Assembly (NCBI GenBank): GCA_003598085.1
Contig: QZKU01000019.1
Span: forward strand, 1 to 64,000
DNA length: 64,000 bases
DNA from: Candidatus Abyssobacteria bacterium SURF_5
GTDB taxonomy: Bacteria > Abyssobacteria > SURF-5
Direction of reading: 5' to 3'
Shown here: one piece after another, positions 1 through 8,783 of the stretch
Layout: every line of letters starts with the position of its first letter
How positions within the stretch are numbered: position 1 is the first letter of the stretch
Translations under genes and position numbers: made by a program
The notes under the pieces: generated by a model
Seen by the model: the letters and a program-made list of their open reading frames with translations, nothing else
The model's database searches: none
What the model was told of the DNA's origin: nothing

Positions 1-401
1 AACACCAAAGCTATCACTCAGAAGAAAAAGAACAAAAGCCGCCCTCGATCAAACTTTCCTACAGAAATTACTCGGAATTTAGATGCGTAAGCCCTGCGCC
101 GAGTGCGAGGGATTCGGATTATGATGTGCCCCCCTGATTCGCCGGTTGGAATAATCGCGACGAGTTCACCTACAGCCCCGCCTGATGTACGTAACGAACG
201 TGTTGGAGCGGGAGAGAAAGGAAAACAGATAAGCCGAATCAGTACCGTACGTTTTCCCGCCGCAGGAGTCGCCCGGGTTCGGAAAGCCGGGGCTGGTCGT
301 TGAAAAGCGACGCCCGAATTTGCTTAAAGCCGTATGTTCATATAGTATAGTGCAGCAACCCCCGACCCCGCAGAAAAGCCGCCGGATAAAGGAGAACAGC
401 T
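1..401. other. Intergenic/leader region without a convincing gene
   Basis: No supported gene. A 66-codon open frame at 103-303 has a low-complexity product and no ribosome binding site and is discounted. A weak promoter-like pair, TTGCTT at 320-325 and TAGTAT at 343-348 (17-nt spacing), precedes the first gene, whose Shine-Dalgarno AAAGGAG is at 388-394. The region may be the tail of an intergenic spacer beginning outside the window. Confidence 0.4.
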
Positions 402-1877
402 ATGGAAGAAGACACAAGATCTGATATGGCGTCAGATGATGGGAAGATTTCTCGCCGTTCTTTCCTTGCCGGGGCGGCTGCCGGCGCGGCAGGCGCTTGG
501 GGGATCTCTTACGGATTAAAGGCGATGGCCGTTGACCCCTCACGTCCGCCCGATCTTTACGAATTCTTTCTTGACAACTTCTGGTTCAAGGAGGCCGAGC
601 TCGAGCGCGAGCGCCTGAATCCACCGCTGAAAGGCAGCCATCAAGCAGACATCGTGATTATCGGCGGCGGCTTTACCGGGCTGTCATCGGCTTTGCATCT
701 GAGCCGCCTGCTGCCTCAGAAGAAGATCGTGCTGCTTGAAGGCGCCTGTTGCGGGTACGGCGCGAGCGGGCGCAATGGCGGTTTTTGCGACGCCGGCATC
801 CCGGGATTGATGGATTATGTGCATGAGGCCGGGCCGGAGCTTGGCCGGAAGGCGTTTGACGCCACACTTTACGGCCTGAAGCAGATCAGAGAGCTTTCGA
901 CGGAGCATGGAGTCAAGTGCGATTTCGAGGAGAACGGAATGCTCGAGGCGGCAATGGATGAGGAGCAGGCCGAGAATCTCGAAAAGGAGTATGAGCTATA
1001 TAAGACGATGGGGCTCGACGCAACCATTGTGCAGGGACAGGAACTGAAAATGGAGGTAAACTCGCCGCGGTATCTTGCGCTCTTGAAATTCCCGTACGGC
1101 GGCATAGTAAATCCCGCCAAATTGGCGCGCGGTATGAAACCGCTGATCGAGAAGGCCGGGGTCGAGGTGCACGAATGCACAGTTGTCATGCGGGTGACTC
1201 CGGGCAAACAGCATCGTGTTGAGACGGAGATGGGGGAGATCACCGCGCCCATACTCGTTCTGGGTCTGAATGGATATTCCTCAAAAATCGGCTTCTTCAA
1301 GAATCGCGTAATGCCGCTCTGTAGCTATGTGATCGCGACTGAACCTCTGAGCCAGGCGCAGTGGGACTCAATCGGGTGGAAGAACAGACAGGGAATGGCA
1401 GATATGCGGGTTCTATTCGATTACCAGCGTCCAAGCGCCGACGGCAGAATAGTCATCGGAGGTTCCGATTATCCCTATTTCGCCAACGACCAACTCAGTT
1501 CAGGGAACAATAAACCGGTCATCGAGTTGTTGACGCAGAGCCTGCTGACGACATTTCCGCAACTCGAAGGCATCCGAATCGATCACGCATGGGGCGGCAC
1601 TATGGGTTTTACCCTTGATTTTACGCCGTCGGTCGGCGTATTGGGAGATGATAACAATTTGTTTTATGGCGTCGCCTATAACGGCGAAGGAGTCGCTTTT
1701 GGGCAGACTGCAGGCCGAATCATTGCGGAGCTTGTAGCCGGCGAGCGGAGCGGACTGACGGATTTATTTGTGTTGAATCATAAAATTCCCTATGCCGGAC
1801 CGCAAAGCGCGCGGTTTCTTTCGGCTCGCCTGCACAAGTGGTATCTCACCCGAACGTCGTCGAAGACGGTTCGATGA
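402..1877 (+). CDS. Tat-exported FAD-dependent oxidoreductase (DAO family)
   Basis: This 491-residue flavoprotein belongs to the D-amino-acid oxidase/GlpA (DAO) fold, whose members oxidise amines, amino acids or glycerol phosphate. A twin-arginine signal is visible: SRRSFLAG at residues 18-25 followed by an Ala/Gly-rich hydrophobic stretch, implying export of the folded holoenzyme. The dinucleotide-binding motif GGGFTG lies at about residues 88-93 and is followed by the family's GASGRNGG motif. The start is fixed by AAAGGAG eight bases upstream. A paralogue without signal peptide lies at 36293-37609. The next gene, an MFS transporter, begins about 130 bases downstream on the same strand, so shared substrate handling is plausible. 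Substrate is unknown; family assignment is firm. Confidence 0.85.
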   Translation: MEEDTRSDMASDDGKISRRSFLAGAAAGAAGAWGISYGLKAMAVDPSRPPDLYEFFLDNFWFKEAELERERLNPPLKGSHQADIVIIGGGFTGLSSALHLSRLLPQKKIVLLEGACCGYGASGRNGGFCDAGIPGLMDYVHEAGPELGRKAFDATLYGLKQIRELSTEHGVKCDFEENGMLEAAMDEEQAENLEKEYELYKTMGLDATIVQGQELKMEVNSPRYLALLKFPYGGIVNPAKLARGMKPLIEKAGVEVHECTVVMRVTPGKQHRVETEMGEITAPILVLGLNGYSSKIGFFKNRVMPLCSYVIATEPLSQAQWDSIGWKNRQGMADMRVLFDYQRPSADGRIVIGGSDYPYFANDQLSSGNNKPVIELLTQSLLTTFPQLEGIRIDHAWGGTMGFTLDFTPSVGVLGDDNNLFYGVAYNGEGVAFGQTAGRIIAELVAGERSGLTDLFVLNHKIPYAGPQSARFLSARLHKWYLTRTSSKTVR

Positions 1878-2007
1878 AAGGCGGCTAAAGGGGGCAAAAC
1901 CACCTGTTTTACCGGGGCCAAGAGAACACTCCCCTAAAGGCGAAAGCCGGTTCCGGGTGGTTCATCTCGTGTGAAAGGTGCTTTGCCCTTCAATTGCTCA
2001 TACATTT

Positions 2008-3291
2008 ATGAGTCATTCCATCTCTCCCCAAAAAACGGGACGTGTGTTTTTTGGCTGGTACATTGTCTGTGCCGGATTCATCTGTTTGTGGATCAATGCC
2101 GGGATTGGCTTCTATTCTTTCCCCGTCTTCCTGGTGGAGTTGACCAATAAGCTGGGATGGGGAAGAGGGTCCACCGCAGTTGGCATCTCGATCACCTTTA
2201 TCATTGGGGGCTTTGCGAGTCCGGTCGTCGGCAGATTGCTGCCGAATTTGGGGCCGAAGAAACTTATTATCGCCGGCTCCATTCTCATGAGCCTCGCGTT
2301 TATCGCGTTCAGCTTCATGACGGCGCTCTGGCAATTCTACCTCATTTGCTCCTTCCTCGCCATCGGGTTGAGCTGCACCGGAACAATGCCTGCCAGTTAC
2401 GTGATCTCCGACTGGTTTCAGAGAAAACGGGGAAGGGCAATGGGAATCATGATGATAGGCGTCGGATTGGGCGGACTAACCTTTGTTCCATTGACTAACC
2501 GGCTCATTCAATCGCTCGAGCTGCGACAAACCTTCATTGCCTATGGGCTCTTTATCAGCTTGGCTATTGTTCCGATTACCAGTATTATCATCAGACGAAG
2601 GCCAGCCGAGGCAGGAGTGATGCCCGATGGAGACCTAGAAGCGGTCGCGCGCACAAGCGGCTCTGACTCCTCTTCGCCTGCGGCGCCGGTTTCCTGGAAG
2701 CTCAAGGAAGCGCTTCGTACAAAAACCTTCTGGGCAATCGCCGCCGCCTTTCTTTTGGCAACCTTTGGGCAGACTCCCATCCTCATTCATCAGGTCGCTT
2801 ACTTTCAGGATATCGGTATATCAGCCGAGAAGGCTGCGGCCGCACTTGGCCTGTGCGCTTTCTTGGGGATCGGCGGAAAGTTGTTTTTCGGGGCAATGGC
2901 CGACCGCTATCCCGCCCGCTATGCAATGATGCTTTGTTTCGGGCTGCAATTCGTGGGAACGCTCCTTCTGCTAAAAACCGGAGGCTTGGGCTCCCCCTAC
3001 TGGTTTGTAATCGTTTGGGGATTCGCGATGGGGGGAGTAATTGCGTTGGAGCCGCTTATCGTGGTTGAATGTTTCGGAATGGAATCTTTTGGAGTAATTC
3101 TCGGCATGCTCTACGTCCTGACCACAATCGGCGGGTCCTCGGGGGCTCCGTTTGCGGGATTCATATTCGATTTTTTCAAGAGTTATAATGCTGCTTTTGT
3201 GCTGTTCGCTGTTACCTATCTCTTTGCGACTGCTTTCAGCCTGCTTGCGGTGCCGCCATGCAAGATTTCCATCCGGCCAACCATTCTGTAA
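2008..3291 (+). CDS. MFS transporter, OFA/monocarboxylate type
   Basis: A 427-residue inner-membrane protein with about twelve hydrophobic segments and a central hydrophilic loop (about residues 205-235). The start FFGWYIVCAGF and the loop WFQRKRGRAMGI resemble the oxalate/formate antiporter and monocarboxylate (MCT) branches of the major facilitator superfamily, which move small organic anions. A GTG at 1978 is in frame, but the ATG at 2008 better matches the usual short cytoplasmic N-terminus. Neither start has a clear Shine-Dalgarno sequence. It follows the exported flavoenzyme gene on the same strand. The substrate is inferred only at the level of small carboxylates or related solutes. 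Confidence 0.8.
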   Translation: MSHSISPQKTGRVFFGWYIVCAGFICLWINAGIGFYSFPVFLVELTNKLGWGRGSTAVGISITFIIGGFASPVVGRLLPNLGPKKLIIAGSILMSLAFIAFSFMTALWQFYLICSFLAIGLSCTGTMPASYVISDWFQRKRGRAMGIMMIGVGLGGLTFVPLTNRLIQSLELRQTFIAYGLFISLAIVPITSIIIRRRPAEAGVMPDGDLEAVARTSGSDSSSPAAPVSWKLKEALRTKTFWAIAAAFLLATFGQTPILIHQVAYFQDIGISAEKAAAALGLCAFLGIGGKLFFGAMADRYPARYAMMLCFGLQFVGTLLLLKTGGLGSPYWFVIVWGFAMGGVIALEPLIVVECFGMESFGVILGMLYVLTTIGGSSGAPFAGFIFDFFKSYNAAFVLFAVTYLFATAFSLLAVPPCKISIRPTIL

Positions 3292-3342
3292 TAGATTCAG
3301 AATAGCCTCACCGCGCATGCGAAGACATTTCTGTCACTACAA

Positions 3343-3960
3343 TTATTGCACCGGCTGAATTTTGAGATATCTTTTCCCGACGACAGCCCCGGCCATGCAT
3401 ACGATCAATGACGCAATGACAAAAGACATATCGCGCGCCTGAAAGGATGCGAGCCCCAGCGTGATCTTATAATAAAGAGTTATCACGCCGATGACGCACC
3501 ACAGGAAAGTCAGCCGCTTATTCTTATGGCCGATCCAGCATCCGCCGAGAAAAGTCGCTAGATAAAACAAGGCGATACCAAGTGCGCTGCTGATCCAGTG
3601 CGGTAATGATCTCGGGAAAAGGGTATGAAAAAGGAGGAGTGTCCCCAACCATGCTGCAAACAGAAACAGATGGAAGAGGAAGAACCCCTGGAGTCCGATG
3701 AGGACGTTCTTCATCACGAAAAATCTTCTGATACGGAAAAGACGCCATAGTACCACCCCAAAAAGCAGCATGAAGATGATATAGCCATACATTACATAAT
3801 CCCGCGAAATATTCAGTTTCAGAAGATATTTGTCCATCGCCTTCTGTGGGTACTGCGTTATAAGGAATATCCACGTAATCCAGAAGATGATTCGCTCGTC
3901 GTTTTGAGAGAATACCATAATTTCCGAGGCCATGATAAGCGGAGTCTCTGCATCAATCAA
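3343..3960 (-). CDS. Hypothetical multi-spanning membrane protein
   Basis: A 205-residue protein with about five hydrophobic segments and a basic C-terminus; I do not recognise a family. It is convergent with the MFS gene (about 50 bases between stops). The start is uncertain: internal ATG codons occur at residues 10, 15 and 42, and none has a strong ribosome binding site. Its composition (long Leu/Phe/Trp helices separated by basic turns) fits a real integral membrane protein. No function can be offered. Confidence 0.55.
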   Translation of the reverse strand: MIDAETPLIMASEIMVFSQNDERIIFWITWIFLITQYPQKAMDKYLLKLNISRDYVMYGYIIFMLLFGVVLWRLFRIRRFFVMKNVLIGLQGFFLFHLFLFAAWLGTLLLFHTLFPRSLPHWISSALGIALFYLATFLGGCWIGHKNKRLTFLWCVIGVITLYYKITLGLASFQARDMSFVIASLIVCMAGAVVGKRYLKIQPVQ

Positions 3961-4145
3961 ACAAGATCACATCGCGCAACGCCATTTCGTTTTGCACGCG
4001 GGGGCATTTGGCAAAACTGTCACGGACCCGTTAGCCGAGGGCACAGAATTGGGGGGCAGCGATTCCAACTAGGACGCTCCTTCTTGACAAGGGGTAGCGA
4101 TCGGAATCCGGACGGCTTGACCCATTCTACTATTCAACGTGCTCG
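3961..4145. other. Gap between two minus-strand genes
   Basis: About 185 bases between the start of the membrane-protein gene and the stop of the sugar-dehydrogenase gene. No repeat, hairpin or gene was recognised. It should hold the promoter of the membrane-protein gene, but no clear -35/-10 pair stands out. Confidence 0.35.
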
Positions 4146-5270
4146 CTACGGCTGCCGGCTGTAGCTGATCCGGTAAATGGAGCCGGAATGATCATCGGAG
4201 ACGAGTAGTGCGCCATCGGGCATAACCTGCACGTCAACCGGCCGTCCCCACTTATCCGAATCCTGAAGCCATCCGTCCGCAAATACCTCTAATGCCGCGG
4301 GTTTGTTGTCCTCCAGCCGGACGAGCATCACCCGATAGCCAATGGGTTCTGTTCGGTTCCACGATCCGTGCTCGGCGATGAATATCTGGGTTCGGTATTC
4401 GGAGGGAAACATTTCTCCCGTATAAAACCGCATGCCGAGCGCCGCCACGTGCGGGCCCAAGTTCATTGCCGCCGGCACATATTTTCGGCAATCTGCCTCT
4501 TCCTCAAAAAACGGATCAGGCGTATTCTTCCCATAACAATAAGGGAAGCCGAAATGCATTCCTTCCTGCGGCGCATAATTCAACTCGTCTGGCGGCAAAT
4601 CATCACTCAACCGATCGCGCCCGTTGTCGGTAAACCACAACACGCCGGTCTTGGGGTGCCAGTCGAAGCCGACGGTATTGCGAATGCCTCGCGCAAAAAT
4701 CTCAAGATCGTATCCGTCCGGATTCATTCTCATGATGGTGCCATAACGAGGGTTTTCTCGAACACAGATATTGCATGGCATTCCCACAGGCACGTAAAGC
4801 TTTCCATCCGGGCCGAACCTGATGAATTTCCAGCCATGAGATCGATCGGCGGGAAAGCTGTCATTGACAACTACAGCGTCTGGCGGCCTTTGCAGGTTTT
4901 CCTCAATTCTGTCAAACCGGATAATGCGGTTGATTTCCGCCACATAAAGAGATCCATCGCGGAAAGCGACTCCATTCGGCATATTCAAACCGCCTGCGAT
5001 AGTGATCACCTCATCCGCTTTTGAATCATTGTCATTATCTAAAACCGCATAAACTTTCCCTTCGTTTCTCGTGCCTACGAATAAAGTGCCGTTTTTCCCG
5101 AGAGTCATTGATCGTGCCCCGGGGATATCGTTGGCATATACGGCGATCTCGAAGCCGGCGGGCAGCTTGATCAGATGCAGGGGCAATTGTGTGTTTTCGG
5201 CGTCCGATATTCCGCAAGAGAAGAAAATGAATTCCACAACCGCAATCAGCAAGACAAAATTTTTAGCCAT
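4146..5270 (-). CDS. PQQ-dependent soluble sugar (sorbosone/glucose) dehydrogenase family protein
   Basis: A 374-residue exported protein of the six-bladed GDH/sorbosone dehydrogenase propeller family, which oxidises aldoses or similar substrates with PQQ in the periplasm. Family signatures include LPAGFEIAVYA near the mature N-terminus, GTRNEGKVYAV, GFDWHPKTGVLWFTDNG, and the terminal SDDHSGSIYRI. The ATG at 5270 is chosen over the longer frame because it starts a clean signal peptide (MAKNFVLLIAVVEFIFFSCG) and has GAGGAA just upstream. The cysteine at the end of the hydrophobic core could make it a lipoprotein. No PQQ synthesis genes are nearby, so the cofactor and substrate are inferred from the family. 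Confidence 0.8.
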   Translation of the reverse strand: MAKNFVLLIAVVEFIFFSCGISDAENTQLPLHLIKLPAGFEIAVYANDIPGARSMTLGKNGTLFVGTRNEGKVYAVLDNDNDSKADEVITIAGGLNMPNGVAFRDGSLYVAEINRIIRFDRIEENLQRPPDAVVVNDSFPADRSHGWKFIRFGPDGKLYVPVGMPCNICVRENPRYGTIMRMNPDGYDLEIFARGIRNTVGFDWHPKTGVLWFTDNGRDRLSDDLPPDELNYAPQEGMHFGFPYCYGKNTPDPFFEEEADCRKYVPAAMNLGPHVAALGMRFYTGEMFPSEYRTQIFIAEHGSWNRTEPIGYRVMLVRLEDNKPAALEVFADGWLQDSDKWGRPVDVQVMPDGALLVSDDHSGSIYRISYSRQP

Positions 5271-5365
5271 TGGCGTTCCTCGGGCTTCGGATGCCCATTT
5301 TTTTGTATTTATTTCTAAAACAAATTGTTGCACAGATGGGATGAAGGGGCAAGGGAGCCAGGAGA

Positions 5366-5390
5366 AGGGGGACGCATGGCGCGTCCCCCT
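5366..5390 (-). terminator. Hairpin downstream of the FG-GAP gene
   Basis: A perfect 10-bp stem (AGGGGGACGC/GCGTCCCCCT) with a five-base loop begins about 20 bases past the stop of the minus-strand FG-GAP gene. On that strand it is followed by TTCTCC rather than a real U-run, so it is a weak intrinsic terminator or a dispersed hairpin repeat. Confidence 0.45.
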
Positions 5391-5411
5391 GAAGGCGAGG
5401 TTGATCTATGT

Positions 5412-6935
5412 TTAGTAAGTTGAAGTTACGTCCACAAAATCCTTCCCGGTCATGTCATCAAGTTTTCCATTCGGGTCACCATCCAGAATGAAAAAGAAAC
5501 GGTAACTCCCCCTGGGAAGCGTCCGTTCCAGGATAGGGGTAGGCGGAAGGTCGAATAATTCGTAAGAGCCCGCACTTACCGGAACTTCTGAGCGCACCCA
5601 AACATCAGGCGGCGTAAACCAGTACAGACTTGAAGAGGCCTTCGCGCCTATCCAGCAGTCATACAACATGCCGGCTGAGGCATGTGGTTCGACGGAAACA
5701 GTAATAGTAACGGGCTGGCTCTCTCTTACGGTCACCAGCCCATCCTTCCCGTTAGCCTTGATATCAGGTGCCGGAGAAGTGTTGGCGTACAGAACCGTTA
5801 GCCCGCTGCCGCAACTGGCCAAAGCGACGTCATTGGAGCCGTCGTTATTGAGGTCGCCGATTACGAGCGAATGCGGTTTGTAAAGTGAATTGTAAGGAAT
5901 CGGGTACAACTCGTAAGTAGGCAGTTCGCCGTCGCTCTGGAGATGCACTTCCAGCACGTCGCCGCCCGCAGTAAGGACGTCGTTTTTTCCATCCCAGTTG
6001 ACATCTCCAATTTCCACCGGAGTAGGTTGTCCAGAGGATGGATAACTTACAACGGGATCGAGTGTCCCGGATTCATTTTGGAAGAAAACACCGATATTGT
6101 AGCTATAGGTGACCACCACGTCCTGCAGACCATTCTCATTGACATCTCCAACGGCCACTCCAGATGTGTTCTCGTCAATCAGGAGGTCGTAATAGAATGG
6201 GCCTTCCATTGTTCCCGACGTGTTCTGCAGCAAGATTCCAAGATTATCAACATCATATCCCTGTCCGCTCATCACGATGATATCATCGAGCCCATCATTA
6301 TTTACGTCTCCTACCTCCAGATCATCGTATCCGCCATGCTTCACAATATACGTGACCCGCGGGTTGAGCGTTCCCGAAATGTTTTGAAGGAAAACCTCGA
6401 CATCATGTGATTGTGCCCCCCAGTCGATCGAGACAACATCATCGAGGCCGTCATTATTAAAGTCGCCAATCCTGACGCGCGTGCTCGAAAGCCGAGTGGG
6501 GTAGAGAACAACCGGATCAAGAGTACCCATATCATTCTGAAGGAAAACGCCTATGTTGCCATTCAGGGCGACAATCACGTCATTTTTTCCGTCATTGTTC
6601 AGATCACCAATGTCAACGGAAAACGGGCTATAAGCCGGGGCCACGCCATACTTGCCGGAAAATGCGAGTTCGCCGCTCTCTTGCTGCAGGAAGACATGGA
6701 TGCGGTTGTCATTATCCGGGTCCCATCCATATCCCGGCGTGGCAACAACGACGTCGTTTAACCCGTCGTTATCGAGATCTCCAATAGCCACCGCTTCAGC
6801 GCACGAACCTGTTTCATGCGTCTCGTAAGGGAGAAAGAGATTGGCTGCATGAGAAGAGCCAGGCAAAAGTGATGCTGCGAAAGCGAGAACAACGAAGACT
6901 GCTGTTAATGAACGATCATTCTGTCTGCACATCAT
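5412..6935 (-). CDS. Secreted FG-GAP/VCBS repeat beta-propeller protein
   Basis: A 507-residue exported protein with about seven FG-GAP/VCBS blades. Each carries a calcium-binding-like core of the type IGDLNNDGxNDVVVA (for example GDLDNDGLND, GDFNNDGLDD, GDVNNDGLDD, GDVNWDGKND). Such propellers occur in surface adhesion proteins and lyases; here no catalytic domain is attached. About 120 C-terminal residues form a separate, probably beta-sandwich domain. The ATG at 6935 is preferred: it starts a typical signal peptide ending PGSSHAA, and a G-rich Shine-Dalgarno lies directly upstream. The longer frame has no such site. Precise role unknown. Confidence 0.8.
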   Translation of the reverse strand: MMCRQNDRSLTAVFVVLAFAASLLPGSSHAANLFLPYETHETGSCAEAVAIGDLDNDGLNDVVVATPGYGWDPDNDNRIHVFLQQESGELAFSGKYGVAPAYSPFSVDIGDLNNDGKNDVIVALNGNIGVFLQNDMGTLDPVVLYPTRLSSTRVRIGDFNNDGLDDVVSIDWGAQSHDVEVFLQNISGTLNPRVTYIVKHGGYDDLEVGDVNNDGLDDIIVMSGQGYDVDNLGILLQNTSGTMEGPFYYDLLIDENTSGVAVGDVNENGLQDVVVTYSYNIGVFFQNESGTLDPVVSYPSSGQPTPVEIGDVNWDGKNDVLTAGGDVLEVHLQSDGELPTYELYPIPYNSLYKPHSLVIGDLNNDGSNDVALASCGSGLTVLYANTSPAPDIKANGKDGLVTVRESQPVTITVSVEPHASAGMLYDCWIGAKASSSLYWFTPPDVWVRSEVPVSAGSYELFDLPPTPILERTLPRGSYRFFFILDGDPNGKLDDMTGKDFVDVTSTY

Positions 6936-7108
6936 ACCCCCCCCTTGGATGACCAACTTCCAGCCCCAATTGATTCTCGTGATGATCGTTATTATATCAC
7001 CGCCAAATGTGGAAAATGAAGAAATCATTAACGAGCTTGGCTGAATACCATTCTTTCTCCCAAACCCGTATCTTCGGGCTGAGGAAGATGAAAAGTCATA
7101 TGGCCGGC

Positions 7109-8704
7109 TTATGAATTGTTGCTGCCGGAATGTTTGATGAGGAAAAAAGACACCTGCGTCAGCCGAACGAAGGGCCCGAGCGAGCGGTCGATCTCATAAC
7201 GCTCGGTCTCCGCCGGAGCGGCTGGCGCCAGAAAATGAACGTTGGGGGGGACATGGATAAAACATCTCGTTCCAACCTTCAAACCGTACCTCGTGCCGGT
7301 GATGGGGATGGATTGAGTCGTGTTTGAATCAATCGGGATGCCGGAGAAAGAAAAGATGCCGTCGCTCTCCCTTATCTTCGCCCTCTGCGCTGGAGACGAC
7401 TCCGAGTCCCGGGGTAACAGCATTGCATTTCTCGCATAATATCGAAACAGCGGCTCGTAATTCAAAATGTATGCCCTGTCGGCGAGCACAACCGGATTCT
7501 CATATGAAACAAGATATTGGCCCACCTGTTTAAGTTCGCCTCCTCCATAGTTGCTGCCAAACGACTGATAGAGGGATAGGCAGAACCCTAACAGGATGGA
7601 TAGGAGCAGGATCAGGCGATAAATTCTTTGAGATAGTTGTTCCCGTAGCCATCCAAAGGATACCGCCAAGAAGGGAATCATGCCGAAGAGATAGTAGCTG
7701 TGCCGATGGAAAAAGAGGTAGAAAATGAAGAAAAGTGCAATTGAAAGGATCACGAGCAGCTTGTTTCGAGTGAAATGAAGAAATGAAACCGCCATCCCTG
7801 CGATTCCACCAAGGAGTATTAGCGGCGAACACCCCCATAGCAACTCTGTAAGCAAAAACTGCAATGTGGGGCCGGCGGCGAGGCCCGCTTTGCTCGCTGA
7901 GCCGTGCAACTGTGCCCGGATCAGCCGGCCCGCATCGTGCAGCAGATGATATCCGTAGTACGGAGCGATTACCACTGCGGCGGCTGCCAAGAAAATGAGA
8001 AAATCCTTTTTCAGCAGCTTTTTTCTGTCTGGTCCAAGCGCCTCGAACAGAATTAGTGCCGCGGCCGGTATGACGGCGAATTGTTTTGTGAAAAGCGAGA
8101 ACCCAAGAAAGATGCCCGCCAGCACGAAAGTAAGGCTGTTTTCACTGCGGCGGGCCTTCAAATAGAAATAGACGCAGAAGAGCGAGAGCGTGACGTAAAC
8201 GATGTCCGTTTGCACGTTGCGGCCAAGGATAAGGAAGAGAGATGTCGAGGCAAAAAGGGCAGCCGTCTCCAGACCTGCCCCTTTCCTAAGCAGCGTCTCT
8301 CCCAGCAAGTAAACCGCCAGAAGCGACAGAAGCGAAAAAAACACCGGCACAATACGAGCCGCCGCCTCGCCAGGTCCGAACAGTGAGAAACTGATATAAA
8401 TGAGATAAGAGAAAAAGGGAGGGACATTCAAATCGAGATTCTCATCATAGGTGGTCGGCATAAAGAGAGAATGAGAGGAATAATTTTCGGCGATGGCGGC
8501 GTACCAGGCTTCCTGAAAACCATGGAAGCCGTCAAAAGGCTCAAATAACCCGAAAAAGAGGAATCCGGCGACTGCCATGATGAACAACAGGAGGAAAATC
8601 TTATATAACCTGCCGCCGCTTTCCTCTATCGGGCCGCAAACGGGGATCTCTTCTGCATGGGGGGCGCTGAGATCGATTGCAGAAGTTGAGTGTTCCGGCG
8701 TCAC
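7109..8704 (-). CDS. ArnT/PMT-like membrane glycosyltransferase (GT-C fold)
   Basis: A 531-residue integral membrane protein with about 11-12 hydrophobic helices and a C-terminal periplasmic region. The N-terminal loop with DGFHGFQEAWYAAIAENY, then NVPPFFSYLI, follows the layout of ArnT/PMT-type GT-C enzymes, which transfer a sugar from a polyprenyl-phosphate donor to lipid A, protein or other acceptors outside the inner membrane. The usual first-loop acidic residue is represented by Glu in FQEAWY. It begins with GTG, has no strong ribosome binding site, and is separated from the por operon upstream by a strong terminator, so it is probably transcribed independently. Donor and acceptor are unknown. 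Confidence 0.75.
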   Translation of the reverse strand: MTPEHSTSAIDLSAPHAEEIPVCGPIEESGGRLYKIFLLLFIMAVAGFLFFGLFEPFDGFHGFQEAWYAAIAENYSSHSLFMPTTYDENLDLNVPPFFSYLIYISFSLFGPGEAAARIVPVFFSLLSLLAVYLLGETLLRKGAGLETAALFASTSLFLILGRNVQTDIVYVTLSLFCVYFYLKARRSENSLTFVLAGIFLGFSLFTKQFAVIPAAALILFEALGPDRKKLLKKDFLIFLAAAAVVIAPYYGYHLLHDAGRLIRAQLHGSASKAGLAAGPTLQFLLTELLWGCSPLILLGGIAGMAVSFLHFTRNKLLVILSIALFFIFYLFFHRHSYYLFGMIPFLAVSFGWLREQLSQRIYRLILLLSILLGFCLSLYQSFGSNYGGGELKQVGQYLVSYENPVVLADRAYILNYEPLFRYYARNAMLLPRDSESSPAQRAKIRESDGIFSFSGIPIDSNTTQSIPITGTRYGLKVGTRCFIHVPPNVHFLAPAAPAETERYEIDRSLGPFVRLTQVSFFLIKHSGSNNS

Positions 8705-8733
8705 TTTTGAAATACCATCTTATTCCCAGTGAT

Positions 8734-8777
8734 AAAAATGCCGCTCCATCGGCACAGGTTCACGCGATAGAGCGGCA
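8734..8777 (-). terminator. Rho-independent terminator of the por operon
   Basis: On the minus strand, a 13-bp stem TGCCGCTCTATCG/CGATGGAGCGGCA (one T-G wobble) is followed at once by TTTTTAT. It lies just past the porB stop and before the glycosyltransferase start, the expected place for the end of porCDAB. Confidence 0.85.
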
Positions 8778-8783
8778 AGATTG

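Noticed and set aside
103-303. 66-codon open frame near the left edge
   Set aside because: No ribosome binding site, no recognisable sequence, Arg/Pro-rich composition typical of chance frames in GC-rich DNA.
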